Below are positions 8,616 through 16,995 of a DNA stretch of 41,404 bases, in pieces. How positions within the stretch are numbered: the first letter of the stretch is position 1; the number at the start of each line of letters is the position of its first letter. The position numbers and the translations under genes were made by a program. The notes under the pieces were generated by a model, which saw nothing but the letters and a program-made list of their open reading frames with translations, did not search any database and was not told the origin of the DNA. The stretch spans positions 1-41,404 of the forward strand of contig JANQFE010000118.1 in the NCBI GenBank assembly GCA_028278025.1, given 5' to 3'. The DNA comes from Thermodesulfobacteriota bacterium (GTDB taxonomy: Bacteria; Desulfobacterota; WTBG01; CAIYCZ01; CAIRTM01).

Positions 8616-10415
8616 ATGGTCCAAATACGAAATTTCAGCATTATTGCCCATATAGACCACGGTAAATCGACCCTGGCGGACCGGCTTATTCAGCATGTGG
8701 GCCTTATAGATGAACGCCAGTTCCGTGATCAGATTCTGGACTCCATGGATCTGGAGCGCGAGCGAGGCATTACTATAAAAAGCCATACCCTCACGCTGCC
8801 CTATACCGACAAACAGGGCCGGGAGTTTGAGCTCAACCTGATTGACACGCCGGGCCATGTTGATTTTTCCTATGAGGTTTCACGGGCCCTGGCAGCCTGC
8901 GAGGGAGTCCTGCTGCTGGTTGACGCTGCCCAGGGGGTGGAGGCCCAGACGGTTGCCAATTTGTATGCGGCCCTGGAACATGACCTTGAAATCATACCGG
9001 TGATCAATAAAATTGACTTGCCGGCAGCCGACATTGAGCGTGTAAAAGAAGAGATAGAAGTAGAGCTTGGTCTTGATTCTCAGGAGGTGCTGCTGTGTTC
9101 CGCAAAAGAGGGCACCGGCATAGAAGAAGTGTTTGAAGCAATTACGGCACGAGTCCCTCCTCCAAAAATCAGCCCCGCGGGCTCTGCCCCGACGGCCCTT
9201 ATTTTTGATGCGCAATATGATCCGTTTCGCGGCACGGTGGTGAGCTGCCGGGTGTTTGACGGCAGTTTCCGTCCCGGCGATACCATACGGTTCATGTCGA
9301 ACGGGGCTCTTTACAAAATTGAAGAGGTGGGCGTTTTTCGGCTGAAGTTTGAGCGTCGCCGCGAGCTTGCCGCAGGTGAAGTGGGGTATGTGATAGCAGG
9401 GATTAAAACAGTCAGTGACACCCGCGTGGGGGACACCATAACACTTGATTGCAACCCGGCTCAGGTTTCGGTGCCGGGGTTCAAGGAAGCCAAACCCATG
9501 GTTTTTTCCTCGGTCTATCCGATTGCATCCGATGACTACCAGAACCTGGTAGAGGCAATGGAAAAATATAAGCTCAATGACGCGGCCCTGGTATATCAGA
9601 AAGATTCCTCGGCCGCCCTCGGCCAGGGCTTTCGCTGCGGGTTCCTGGGGTTGCTTCATCTTGAAATCGTCCAGGAACGCCTTGAACGGGAATTTGATCA
9701 GACAATTCTCATGACGGCTCCCAGCGTTCAGTATAAGTTCCAACTGAGTGACGGCAGTAAGAAGACCATTGAAAACCCTCAGTACTACCCCGACCCAACT
9801 GCCATTGAAAGGGCCGAAGAACCCTATGTACACATATCTATTATTATTCCTGAGCGCTATATGGGTGTTGTTATGAAACTGTGTACGGAGCGACGGGGTG
9901 TCAACTCCAAGTTTCATTATCCTGTAACCGGACGTATAGAGATTAATTTTGATATGCCGCTTGCCGAGGTAATCTATGACTTCTATGACCGGCTTAAAAC
10001 CATTACCCAGGGCTACGGCTCTTTTGATTATGAATTTCTGGACCACCGTGAAAGTGAGCTTGTTAAAGTGGACATCCTGGTAAATCATGAAAAGGTTGAT
10101 GCCCTTTCACTGATTGTGCACCGGGATAATGCCCGTGCCCGTGCTCTGCACATATGCGAGAGGTTAAAGGAGGAGATTCCGCGGCAGATGTTTAAAATAA
10201 TCATCCAGGGAGCAATCGGCGGGACTGTTATTGCCCGCTCTACCATAAATGCGTTCCGTAAGGACGTTACCGCCAAGTGTTATGGCGGTGATATAACCCG
10301 TAAGCGCAAGCTGCTTGAGAAGCAGAAGAAGGGCAAGCAGCGCATGAAAATGGTGGGGGCCGTGGCCATTCCGCAGAAAGCCTTTGTATCAATTCTAAAG
10401 ACCGAAACTGATTAA
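8616..10415 (+). CDS. lepA: Elongation factor 4 (LepA) GTPase
   Basis: LepA/EF4 is a ribosome-associated GTPase that affects translation initiation and elongation under stress. G-domain motifs are AHIDHGKST (residues 11-19, G1), RERGIT (49-53 region, G2), DTPGHVD (77-83, G3) and NKID (131-134, G4). The EF-G-like domains II, III and V and the LepA-specific C-terminal domain (RKRKLLEKQKKGKQRMK, near the end) follow. At 599 residues it has the usual length. The ATG at 8616 gives the family-typical N-terminus; no Shine-Dalgarno sequence is visible, so translation probably uses an unstructured AT-rich leader. hemW follows after about 80 bp, a common lepA-hemW neighbourhood. Confidence 0.97.
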   Translation: MVQIRNFSIIAHIDHGKSTLADRLIQHVGLIDERQFRDQILDSMDLERERGITIKSHTLTLPYTDKQGREFELNLIDTPGHVDFSYEVSRALAACEGVLLLVDAAQGVEAQTVANLYAALEHDLEIIPVINKIDLPAADIERVKEEIEVELGLDSQEVLLCSAKEGTGIEEVFEAITARVPPPKISPAGSAPTALIFDAQYDPFRGTVVSCRVFDGSFRPGDTIRFMSNGALYKIEEVGVFRLKFERRRELAAGEVGYVIAGIKTVSDTRVGDTITLDCNPAQVSVPGFKEAKPMVFSSVYPIASDDYQNLVEAMEKYKLNDAALVYQKDSSAALGQGFRCGFLGLLHLEIVQERLEREFDQTILMTAPSVQYKFQLSDGSKKTIENPQYYPDPTAIERAEEPYVHISIIIPERYMGVVMKLCTERRGVNSKFHYPVTGRIEINFDMPLAEVIYDFYDRLKTITQGYGSFDYEFLDHRESELVKVDILVNHEKVDALSLIVHRDNARARALHICERLKEEIPRQMFKIIIQGAIGGTVIARSTINAFRKDVTAKCYGGDITRKRKLLEKQKKGKQRMKMVGAVAIPQKAFVSILKTETD

Positions 10416-10430
10416 AGTATACTTAGCTTA

Positions 10431-10459
10431 TGAGCTTACCAGCTCAACAGCTTTTAGTG
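10431..10459 (+). terminator. Weak terminator or attenuator between lepA and hemW
   Basis: A 6-bp stem TGAGCT/AGCTCA (10431-10436, 10441-10446) with a four-base loop is followed by T-rich sequence. The stem is short, so readthrough into hemW is likely. Confidence 0.35.
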
Positions 10460-10496
10460 TTTTTTGGGTGAAATCACAGAAACACGGGCACTTCTT

Positions 10497-11621
10497 ATGG
10501 ACAAACAATCTAAGGCTTTACCGGGCCTTTACATTCACATTCCCTTCTGCCTGTGGAAATGCCCGTATTGCGACTTTTATTCATGCACTGACAGGGAGCT
10601 TACCAGTGCCTGGCTTGAGGCTTTAGAGCGCGAGATGCTTTTTTACAAAGAAAGCTTCGGGTATTTTGATACCCTGTACCTTGGCGGAGGGACCCCTACA
10701 GTCTTAAGCGAACATGAAATCACAAGACTTATTGCAACCGTCCATCGACATTTTTCGTTCTCAGATGATGCCGAGCTGACCATTGAAGCAAATCCCGCTG
10801 ATCTCACGCCTGCAAAAGCAGGGTTGCTGAATGAGCTGGGCTTTACCAGGATAAGCCTGGGGGTACAGTCATTTGATGACAGGGTGCTTAACGTTTTACA
10901 AAGAAGACATAGCGCCTTTGAAGCCTGCAAAGCTATTGAGTTAATCCGAGCGGCAGGGTTTCAGAACCTCAGCATTGATCTTATGTATGCTGTTCCGGGC
11001 CAGGATACCTGTAGCTGGACTACTACCCTGCAGCAGGCCCTGCAATACAGACCGGAGCACCTGTCCTGTTATCAGCTGACCATAAAACAGGATACGCCGT
11101 TTGGACATATGAAAGAAAACGGCTGGATACCAGAGCTGGATGAGGCTGTAGAGGAAAGCTTTTTTCTTACAACCACTGACGTGCTTACAGCAGGCGGATA
11201 TATCCAGTATGAGATTTCAAGTTTTGCCCGGGATGAAAAATACTATTCGGCGCATAACCGCAAATACTGGCAACATAGTGCCTATCTTGGTCTGGGGCCT
11301 GCAGCACACTCATTTTCCGGCCGGAGAAGATGGTGGAACCATGCCTCGGTTACAACATATATTCAGAGGCTTACACAGGGGACCAAACCTGTTAAAGCCA
11401 GTGAAACCATAACGGATGAACAGATCAGGCTCGAAGCCCTTTTTCTTAACCTCAGAACCAGTAGTGGGATGGATCTTGCCACCCTGCAAACTTACACGGG
11501 CGCACATGAGATGCTGCCGCATCTAATACGGTCCAATCTTGTTGAAATCAACGGTTGCAGGATCAGACCGACCACCCGGGGACTCATGCGTGCTGACAGC
11601 CTGCCGATTCTGTTTGTATAA
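10497..11621 (+). CDS. hemW: Radical SAM heme chaperone HemW
   Basis: HemW is a radical-SAM-fold protein once annotated as oxygen-independent coproporphyrinogen III oxidase, now regarded as a heme-delivery chaperone. The cluster motif is C18-x3-C22-x2-C25 in the family context IHIPFCLWKCPYCDF, and the SAM-binding GGGTPT is at 63-68. The ELTIEANP and RISLGVQSF segments are typical. True HemN has extra N-terminal residues and another motif, which are missing here. I chose the ATG at 10497; an in-frame TTG at 10464 would add 11 residues without better ribosome-binding support. The protein has 374 residues. It lies directly after lepA. Confidence 0.9.
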   Translation: MDKQSKALPGLYIHIPFCLWKCPYCDFYSCTDRELTSAWLEALEREMLFYKESFGYFDTLYLGGGTPTVLSEHEITRLIATVHRHFSFSDDAELTIEANPADLTPAKAGLLNELGFTRISLGVQSFDDRVLNVLQRRHSAFEACKAIELIRAAGFQNLSIDLMYAVPGQDTCSWTTTLQQALQYRPEHLSCYQLTIKQDTPFGHMKENGWIPELDEAVEESFFLTTTDVLTAGGYIQYEISSFARDEKYYSAHNRKYWQHSAYLGLGPAAHSFSGRRRWWNHASVTTYIQRLTQGTKPVKASETITDEQIRLEALFLNLRTSSGMDLATLQTYTGAHEMLPHLIRSNLVEINGCRIRPTTRGLMRADSLPILFV

Positions 11622-11677
11622 CAGCTAATTATATGTTAAGAAGCACCTGTATTACGTGATTATCAGTAATTAAATTA

Positions 11678-12367
11678 ATGAATTTTGCTGCCAAAACTAT
11701 TAAGCGCTGCCTTGACATTGCGGTGAGCTTAGCCTGCCTGCTTGTAGCCCTGCCTTTTTTTGCGCTTATTATGCTTGCTATTGGTTTGAGTATGGGAGCA
11801 CCAGTTTTTTTTCGACAGCAGCGCCCCGGTCTCCATGCTAAACCGTTCTACCTGACTAAATTTCGTACCATGCGAATACCCCGTACAGGAGAACAGGATG
11901 CAGCCTTTGATGCAGTAAGGCTTACCCGGCTGGGTCGTTTCCTGCGCTCAACCAGCCTCGATGAACTGCCGACCCTGTGGAATGTATTGAAGGGCGACAT
12001 GAGCCTTGTGGGTCCCCGGCCGCTGCTCATGCAATACATTGAACGCTACAGCCCTGAGCAGGCCCGGCGTCATGAAGCCAAGCCCGGTATAACCGGCTGG
12101 GCCCAGGTTAACGGTCGCAATGCCATAACCTGGGAAGAAAAATTCGCATTTGACGTGTGGTATGTTGATAACCAGTCGTTGTGGCTGGATGTAAAGATTC
12201 TGGCCATGACCGCTGCGAAAGTAGTAAAGCGTGAGGGTATCAGCCATGCCGGGGAGGCAACCATGCCTGAATTTATGGGGACAGAACCGAGCGGCTGCGG
12301 AGGTCCTGAAAATCTGAAAAAACCAATTATTCAAAAAACGCCGGATGAGGAAAAAAGAAGGGGTTAA
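11678..12367 (+). CDS. Polyprenyl-phosphate phosphoglycosyl transferase (bacterial sugar transferase)
   Basis: This is a membrane enzyme that moves a sugar 1-phosphate from a UDP-sugar to undecaprenyl phosphate, the first step of a surface glycan. It is a short PglC/WcaJ-core type of 229 residues. An N-terminal hydrophobic re-entrant helix (about 12-38) is followed by FRQQRPG, KFRTMR and the catalytic Asp-Glu pair D95-E96 in [10 protein letters not shown], then [10 protein letters not shown] and [13 protein letters not shown] charged, low-complexity tail of about 40 residues follows the conserved domain. No other glycan gene is nearby, so it is an orphan, and its donor sugar is unknown. Its stop codon overlaps that of the converging pstB. 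Confidence 0.88.
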   Translation: MNFAAKTIKRCLDIAVSLACLLVALPFFALIMLAIGLSMGAPVFFRQQRPGLHAKPFYLTKFRTMRIPRTGEQDAAFDAVRLTRLGRFLRSTSLDELPTLWNVLKGDMSLVGPRPLLMQYIERYSPEQARRHEAKPGITGWAQVNGRNAITWEEKFAFDVWYVDNQSLWLDVKILAMTAAKVVKREGISHAGEATMPEFMGTEPSGCGGPENLKKPIIQKTPDEEKRRG

Positions 12368-13149
12368 CCGTACCGTCCTTCAATGTAATCAGCCGTTTCT
12401 TTACGGGACGGTGTAACAAACATATCTTCTGTTTTTGAATGCTCAATTAATTTTCCCATCAGCATAAATATGCACTCATCACTGGCGCGTCGGGCTTGAG
12501 CCATATTGTGCGTCACGATAAGAATGGTATATGTGCCCCGCAGATCCCAGATCAATTCCTCGACCGCTGCAGTGGCTTCAGGATCCAGTGCCGAACACGG
12601 TTCATCCATCAAAAGGATGGAGGGCTTTACCGGCAGGAGGCGTGCGATGCACAGTTTTTGTTGCTCTTCCAGAGAAAGCAACGTAGCTTTGCGGTTCAGG
12701 CGGTCTTTGACATGGTCCCAGAGAAGCACCTGCCGCAGTGCCTGCTCAACAATCTCGTCAGCCTGCTGTTTGGCCAGCTTCCCCGTATTATGTATTCGAT
12801 AACCAAACAGAACGTTTTCTCGAACAGACAAAGGCAGCGGATTGGGACGCTGAAAGACCATCCCTACATGTCGTCTCACCTGCGAGATTTCTATATCCTC
12901 ACCGTAGATATTGGTGTCAAGCACACAAATTTTTCCGGTTGTGCGGACATACCCAAGCCGCTCATTGATACGGTTGATCGATCGCAGGATTGTTGTTTTT
13001 CCGCATCCTGACGGCCCGATCAAAGAAGTAATCAGACCGCGGCGCACTTTTAGATTGACATCTATTAAGGCCTGGAACGTTCCATACCAGAGATTAAGAT
13101 TTTCCGTTTCAATTGCATACACTGGATCAGCCAAAACGTCCCTCCACAT
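12364..13149 (-). CDS. pstB: Phosphate ABC transporter ATPase with lost signature motif
   Basis: This is a PstB-family ATPase of the high-affinity phosphate importer, 261 residues from the ATG at 13149. The open frame runs further upstream, but this start aligns with PstB proteins and overlaps the preceding gene by 23 bp, suggesting translational coupling. Walker A GPSGCGKT (45-52), Q-loop Q100 (GMVFQRPNP), Walker B LLMDEP and switch H214 (VTHNMAQ) are all intact. The ABC signature is not: LSLEEQQK (158-165) stands where PstB has LSGGQQQR, so G160, G161 and Q162 are replaced by L, E and E. The C-terminus DYIEGRYG is typical PstB. It is the last gene of the pst operon. It probably pairs with the other PstB (13127-13915) as a heterodimer. 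Confidence 0.9.
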   Translation of the reverse strand: MWRDVLADPVYAIETENLNLWYGTFQALIDVNLKVRRGLITSLIGPSGCGKTTILRSINRINERLGYVRTTGKICVLDTNIYGEDIEISQVRRHVGMVFQRPNPLPLSVRENVLFGYRIHNTGKLAKQQADEIVEQALRQVLLWDHVKDRLNRKATLLSLEEQQKLCIARLLPVKPSILLMDEPCSALDPEATAAVEELIWDLRGTYTILIVTHNMAQARRASDECIFMLMGKLIEHSKTEDMFVTPSRKETADYIEGRYG

Positions 13150-13915
13150 AGTCCATGGTTCGCGGGTCTTTGGCCTGCCGTGTGAAAATTTTCTCGGTTT
13201 CGTTGATCTCCACACATTCTCCTTTCAAAAAAAATGCGGTCCGATCTGCCAGGCGACGAGCCTGTTGCACCAGATTTGTTACCAGAACAATGGTAAGCTC
13301 ATGGCGCAGTTCCTTAAGGACGTCTTCAATCCGCATGGTGGTGACGGGATCAACAGCAATTGAAAACTCATCGAGCAAAAGAAGTTCAGGTTCCTGGGAC
13401 AGGGCCCGGGCAATAGTGAGGCGCTGTTGCTGTCCGCCCGAGAGCAAACTTCCCAGAGAGTGAAGACGGTCCTTAACCTCATCCCAGAGAGCTGCCCGGC
13501 GCAGACAGCGCTCAACAATTACTTGCAGGTCTGCCTGGTTGCGGATCCCCCTCAGTCGTGGTGATAGCGCCACATTATCAAAAACACTAAGGGGCAGTCC
13601 AACCGGAAGAGGAAAAACCACCCCGATCCTCTGTCGCAGGGCATAAAGATTTTTCCAGGCTTGAAGACGTTTTCCTGAAAAAATGATGTCTCCCGTTACT
13701 TTCATCCCGGCCGTCATGTCATCCATACGGTTAAGGGCACGCAGCAATGAGGTTTTACCGCTATTGGCGGGGCCGATGATGCCGAATATTTCGTTTTCCT
13801 TGATCTCTAAATTTACATCCCTCAAGATGGTTTTGTTTCCGTATAGAATCATAAGGTCCTTTACGATAATCTTGGGAACGCCGGTTGTTTGTCTGTTTTG
13901 TGCGTGGTCTACCAT
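13127..13915 (-). CDS. pstB: Phosphate ABC transporter ATPase with altered Q-loop and switch
   Basis: This second PstB-family ATPase (262 residues) sits between pstA and the other pstB. Walker A GPANSGKT (48-55), signature LSGGQ (158-162) and the Walker B Asp-Glu pair (D182, E183) are intact. Two residues needed in its own half-site are changed: the Q-loop glutamine is P102 (GVVFPLPVG) and the switch histidine is N214 (LVTNLVQQ). The D-loop also differs (SIAVDP for SALDP). It starts 7 bp inside the end of pstA. It is clearly not a recent duplicate of its neighbour, since the two sequences differ throughout. It is predicted to supply the working signature motif while its own ATP site is degenerate. 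Confidence 0.9.
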   Translation of the reverse strand: MVDHAQNRQTTGVPKIIVKDLMILYGNKTILRDVNLEIKENEIFGIIGPANSGKTSLLRALNRMDDMTAGMKVTGDIIFSGKRLQAWKNLYALRQRIGVVFPLPVGLPLSVFDNVALSPRLRGIRNQADLQVIVERCLRRAALWDEVKDRLHSLGSLLSGGQQQRLTIARALSQEPELLLLDEFSIAVDPVTTMRIEDVLKELRHELTIVLVTNLVQQARRLADRTAFFLKGECVEINETEKIFTRQAKDPRTMDYVEGRFG

Positions 13916-14781
13916 TTCTTTTTGCCTCTCAGGTACATCCGGAAAGCAATTGATATTGAGTTCAGCAGGAGCACGATACCGATCAGAACGAGCGCCACGC
14001 CAAAAGGAAGATGTTCAGGAACTCCCGGGACTTGAGTCGATATCACAAACAGATGCAATGACAGCGCCATAGTCTGATCAAAGACACTCTGCGGCAGGAA
14101 CGGGAGAAAAAATGCCGCACCGGTAAACATAATCGGGGCAGTTTCCCCCACGGAACGAGAAACTTCAAGAATAATGCCCGTGAGAATCCCGCTGATCGAA
14201 TTGGGGAGCACAACATGACGAATCGTTTGCCAGCGGGTTGCTCCCATATTCCAGCAGGCTTCACGGAATGCCAGCGGGACAGCCTGCAGAGATTCACGCG
14301 TTGAAACAATCACCACCGGCAGCGTCATAATAGCCAGGGTAAAGCTTGCCGCAAGGATACTCGTTCCAAACCCAAAAAAAAGGACAAAGGCTCCTACGCC
14401 GAAAAGAGCATGTACTATTGAAGGAACACCTGCAAGATTGACGATAGCAAGGTTGATAATTCTGGTCAGCCAATTATCAGGAGCATACTCACTCAGGTAG
14501 AGGGCAGCGGCTACTCCTAAGGGAACCGAAACAAGCAGTGCAATTGCAACCAGCCACAGGGTGCCTACCAAGGCGGGGAAAATCCCTCCGGCAGTCATGC
14601 CGTTCTGCGGTGCGGTCAGAAAAAAATCAACCGAGAGGGCTTCATGGCCTTCGGCCAGCAAAAGGCAGATGATTATTAAGACGGGCAATATTAGCAGAAG
14701 CGTCATCATAAGAAAGAGAATCCGAAAGAGCTTTTCCATCTTTTTATTGCGGATATTAAGCTCGGTAGCTTCAAACGTCAT
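13909..14781 (-). CDS. pstA: Phosphate ABC transporter permease PstA
   Basis: An inner-membrane permease of the Pst importer with six predicted transmembrane segments in 290 residues, the first at about 17-42 (LFRILFLMMTLLL region). The cytoplasmic coupling (EAA) loop that docks on the ATPase reads REACWNMGATRWQTIR, followed by HVVLPNSISG, and the later VGETAPIMFTG is typical of PstA. The start codon overlaps the pstC stop in a 4-bp ATGA junction, and the end overlaps the first pstB by 7 bp, so translation is tightly coupled. Confidence 0.93.
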   Translation of the reverse strand: MTFEATELNIRNKKMEKLFRILFLMMTLLLILPVLIIICLLLAEGHEALSVDFFLTAPQNGMTAGGIFPALVGTLWLVAIALLVSVPLGVAAALYLSEYAPDNWLTRIINLAIVNLAGVPSIVHALFGVGAFVLFFGFGTSILAASFTLAIMTLPVVIVSTRESLQAVPLAFREACWNMGATRWQTIRHVVLPNSISGILTGIILEVSRSVGETAPIMFTGAAFFLPFLPQSVFDQTMALSLHLFVISTQVPGVPEHLPFGVALVLIGIVLLLNSISIAFRMYLRGKKKW

Positions 14782-15725
14782 ATATTTCCCTTTCGAATTC
14801 CGCGCACGACAATATCGGCCGTTAGATTGATGATAAAAGTAACAATGAAAAGAAAAATACCCAGGGTAAAGAGGGCCTGATAGTGCTCAGAGCCCTGAGC
14901 AGTCTCACCCAGTTCAGCGGCGATGGTTGCGGTTAGAGCGCGCACGGAGTCAAACGGGCTTGTCGGCAGGTTTACCGAATGTCCGCTGGCCATTAAGACG
15001 GCCATCGTCTCACCAAAACCGCGCCCCACGCCCAGCAGCACGGCAGCCATCAAGCCGTTTTTTGCTGAGGGCAGGGTTACCCTTGAAATCACCTGCCAGC
15101 GAGTAGCGCCCATGGCTTCGGCTGCTTCACGATAGGTATCCGGAACCGCCTTGAGGGCATCTTCAGCGATAGTTGCCATAATCGGTGCAGCCATGAGCCC
15201 CAGAATAATACCGGCGTTAAGTATATTCAGCCCCACGGGAATATTAAACAGCTTAATAATAAAAGGGTTCATAATACTCAGACCAATGAACCCCCAAACA
15301 ACCGAAGGGATAGCAGCTAAAAGTTCAACCAGAACCTTTAAGGTTTCCCGAACTTTTCCTTGAGCAAATTCGGCAATGTAAATGGCCGCTCCCAGTGAAA
15401 ACGGAACCGATACCAGCATCGCAAATCCTGTTATGCTGGCGGTACCGACTATCAAGGCAAGGGCACCGTATGTCGGATGTTCTTCAGAGGTGGGACGCCA
15501 CAGTGGAGAGCCAAAAAATTCTGCAATATCGAACCTGTCAAGCAAAAAACCGATTCCCTGACTGGTAATAAAGACAAAAATTCCAAGAATAAAAATAATT
15601 GCCGAGATACCGCCGATAAATACCAGAAACCGGACGAGCAGATCCAGATACCAGTCCATGTTGCGACGATCTGCACTTGCCCGCCTGCGGTTATTGTCAG
15701 CACTCGTTATGTTATTCATGATCAT
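14778..15725 (-). CDS. pstC: Phosphate ABC transporter permease PstC
   Basis: The partner permease of PstA, 315 residues, with a basic N-terminal cytoplasmic tail and a first membrane segment at about 28-55. The coupling loop is REAAEAMGATRWQVISR, followed by VTLPSAKNG, and GVGRGFGETMAVLM is the PstC-typical segment. The annotated ATG at 15725 overlaps the end of phoU by 14 bp; an ATG two codons later (15719) is equally possible. Placing phoU before pstC, rather than last, differs from the E. coli pstSCAB-phoU order. Confidence 0.93.
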   Translation of the reverse strand: MIMNNITSADNNRRRASADRRNMDWYLDLLVRFLVFIGGISAIIFILGIFVFITSQGIGFLLDRFDIAEFFGSPLWRPTSEEHPTYGALALIVGTASITGFAMLVSVPFSLGAAIYIAEFAQGKVRETLKVLVELLAAIPSVVWGFIGLSIMNPFIIKLFNIPVGLNILNAGIILGLMAAPIMATIAEDALKAVPDTYREAAEAMGATRWQVISRVTLPSAKNGLMAAVLLGVGRGFGETMAVLMASGHSVNLPTSPFDSVRALTATIAAELGETAQGSEHYQALFTLGIFLFIVTFIINLTADIVVRGIRKGNI

Positions 15726-16773
15726 TACCGAACAAGCGGAGCATTAAATCCTCAAGAAGATTAGAAAGCTGATTAAAGACGGCCTCGGGTGAATGAGCGT
15801 CCGTTACGGGCCATTGCAGGAGTATTGTATGGTATGACAGGCGGGGCAGATAATTTCGCGCCTCCCCGGACAGATCAATGACGATATTGAAATCAGACAG
15901 ATCTTCATCCAGGGACTCTAAGCTTTTGGGGTGAGCTTTATGCACATCGATTCCATGCGCTTCAGCAAAATCTACAAAGTCAGTATTAAGGCTGTTGAGC
16001 GGTTTCCAGCCAATGCTTTGAAAAAAACCGGCATGGGAATAGACTTTGCGTGCAAATGCTTCCGCAAGTTGACTGGGCCCGCTGTTGCTCTCATCAGTGA
16101 AGAGAAAATTAAATCTTTTTCTGCGCTTTTTTTGACCCGTAGCAACAAAAATTGTTTCCTCACAGATATTTTTGGCCTGATGAATGATGCGCTGCAGGCG
16201 ATTAAAACAGGCCAAAAATGCCAGGACATCTGCGATGGGACGAGAGGAACGCTCACCCTCCTGTACAATGTCGGCATAGGTTTGGTCAACGGTCTTTGTG
16301 AACTGGGTTGACATCTCAAGGGTTCCGCGTGCCAGGTCGGCATTACGTTTACTGAAAGCTTTCAGGGCCTGATGAAAAATACGCAGCGACTGATCACTCA
16401 ACTGCTCAATATCCCGCATCAGAATATCAGGCGGTACACTTGAGAGCTGCAGTACGGTCCGGCATATAGTTTCGGCATAATCACCGATGCGCTCGAGGAT
16501 ATGACTGGTTCGCAGCACTGATGAAACATAGCGCAGGTTTCCCGCGCTGGGCAGATGTCTGGCAACGAAAGCATGACAAAGCTGGTCTATTTCCTGCGAG
16601 CCACGATTGACAGCGAGGTCACCGATAATTGTATTTGTGGCCAACTCCATATCAAGCTTCATTAATGCGCGCACAGCCGATCGAACAGAATCCTCGGCCA
16701 TCTTGCCAAGGTGCTGTACCTTATTGTGGAGATTATCCAAATCCCGCTGTAACTTTTCCTCATAATGGCTCAT
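15712..16773 (-). CDS. phoU: PhoU fused to a degenerate LMW-phosphatase/ArsC-like domain
   Basis: PhoU links Pst activity to control of the Pho regulon. Residues 1-215 form the two three-helix PhoU repeats. The first keeps the metal motif ERIGDYAE (94-101); in the second the equivalent site is degenerate (NRLQRIIHQAKNI). Residues about 218-350 are extra and resemble low-molecular-weight tyrosine phosphatase or thioredoxin-type arsenate reductase: an initial FNFLFT strand, SQLAEAFARK, SIGWKPLN, AEAHGIDV, FNIVIDL and LQWPVTD. The phosphate loop reads FTDESNSGPSQ, so the nucleophilic cysteine (about F225) and the binding arginine (about P233) are missing, while the general-acid Asp (D325) may remain. 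The domain is thus predicted to be non-catalytic and may bind phosphate, arsenate or a partner. The length of 353 residues compares with about 220-240 for plain PhoU. Confidence 0.88.
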   Translation of the reverse strand: MSHYEEKLQRDLDNLHNKVQHLGKMAEDSVRSAVRALMKLDMELATNTIIGDLAVNRGSQEIDQLCHAFVARHLPSAGNLRYVSSVLRTSHILERIGDYAETICRTVLQLSSVPPDILMRDIEQLSDQSLRIFHQALKAFSKRNADLARGTLEMSTQFTKTVDQTYADIVQEGERSSRPIADVLAFLACFNRLQRIIHQAKNICEETIFVATGQKKRRKRFNFLFTDESNSGPSQLAEAFARKVYSHAGFFQSIGWKPLNSLNTDFVDFAEAHGIDVHKAHPKSLESLDEDLSDFNIVIDLSGEARNYLPRLSYHTILLQWPVTDAHSPEAVFNQLSNLLEDLMLRLFGNDHE

Positions 16774-16794
16774 TTTTTGCCTGTCTCCCTGATT

Positions 16795-16988
16795 AGAGCA
16801 TTTTCTCTTTTTTCTATAGTCCTTGGGTACTACGAAGACTCATGTGGTTCGATGGCCTGCGGCTCTGTGCTCGTTGGAATATTCAACGGCTATTATATCT
16901 TCCATCGTTCGCACCGCCGCCGCTGTTTTTACCACATTGGCCTTCGCAGTGCTCAACGGTGAGGCTACACTTTTTTGCAAAATGCTCT
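16795..16988. repeat. Hairpin element, copy A, inside the pst operon
   Basis: A 194-bp near-palindromic element bounded by AGAGCATTTT and AAAATGCTCT, filling the gap between pstS (ends 16996) and phoU (starts 16773). Its core (around 16856-16936) is homologous and in the same orientation as copies B and C, but its outer arms of about 35 bp are exchanged: the arm with GCAAAAAAG is on the right here and on the left in B and C. In the transcript it would form a very long stem between pstS and phoU. Confidence 0.85.
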
Positions 16989-16995
16989 AGAATTA

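Noticed and set aside
8880..10088. A 402-codon open frame antisense to lepA
   Set aside because: It lies entirely opposite a highly conserved gene, has no ribosome-binding site and shows no family pattern; it is a shadow of lepA codon use.
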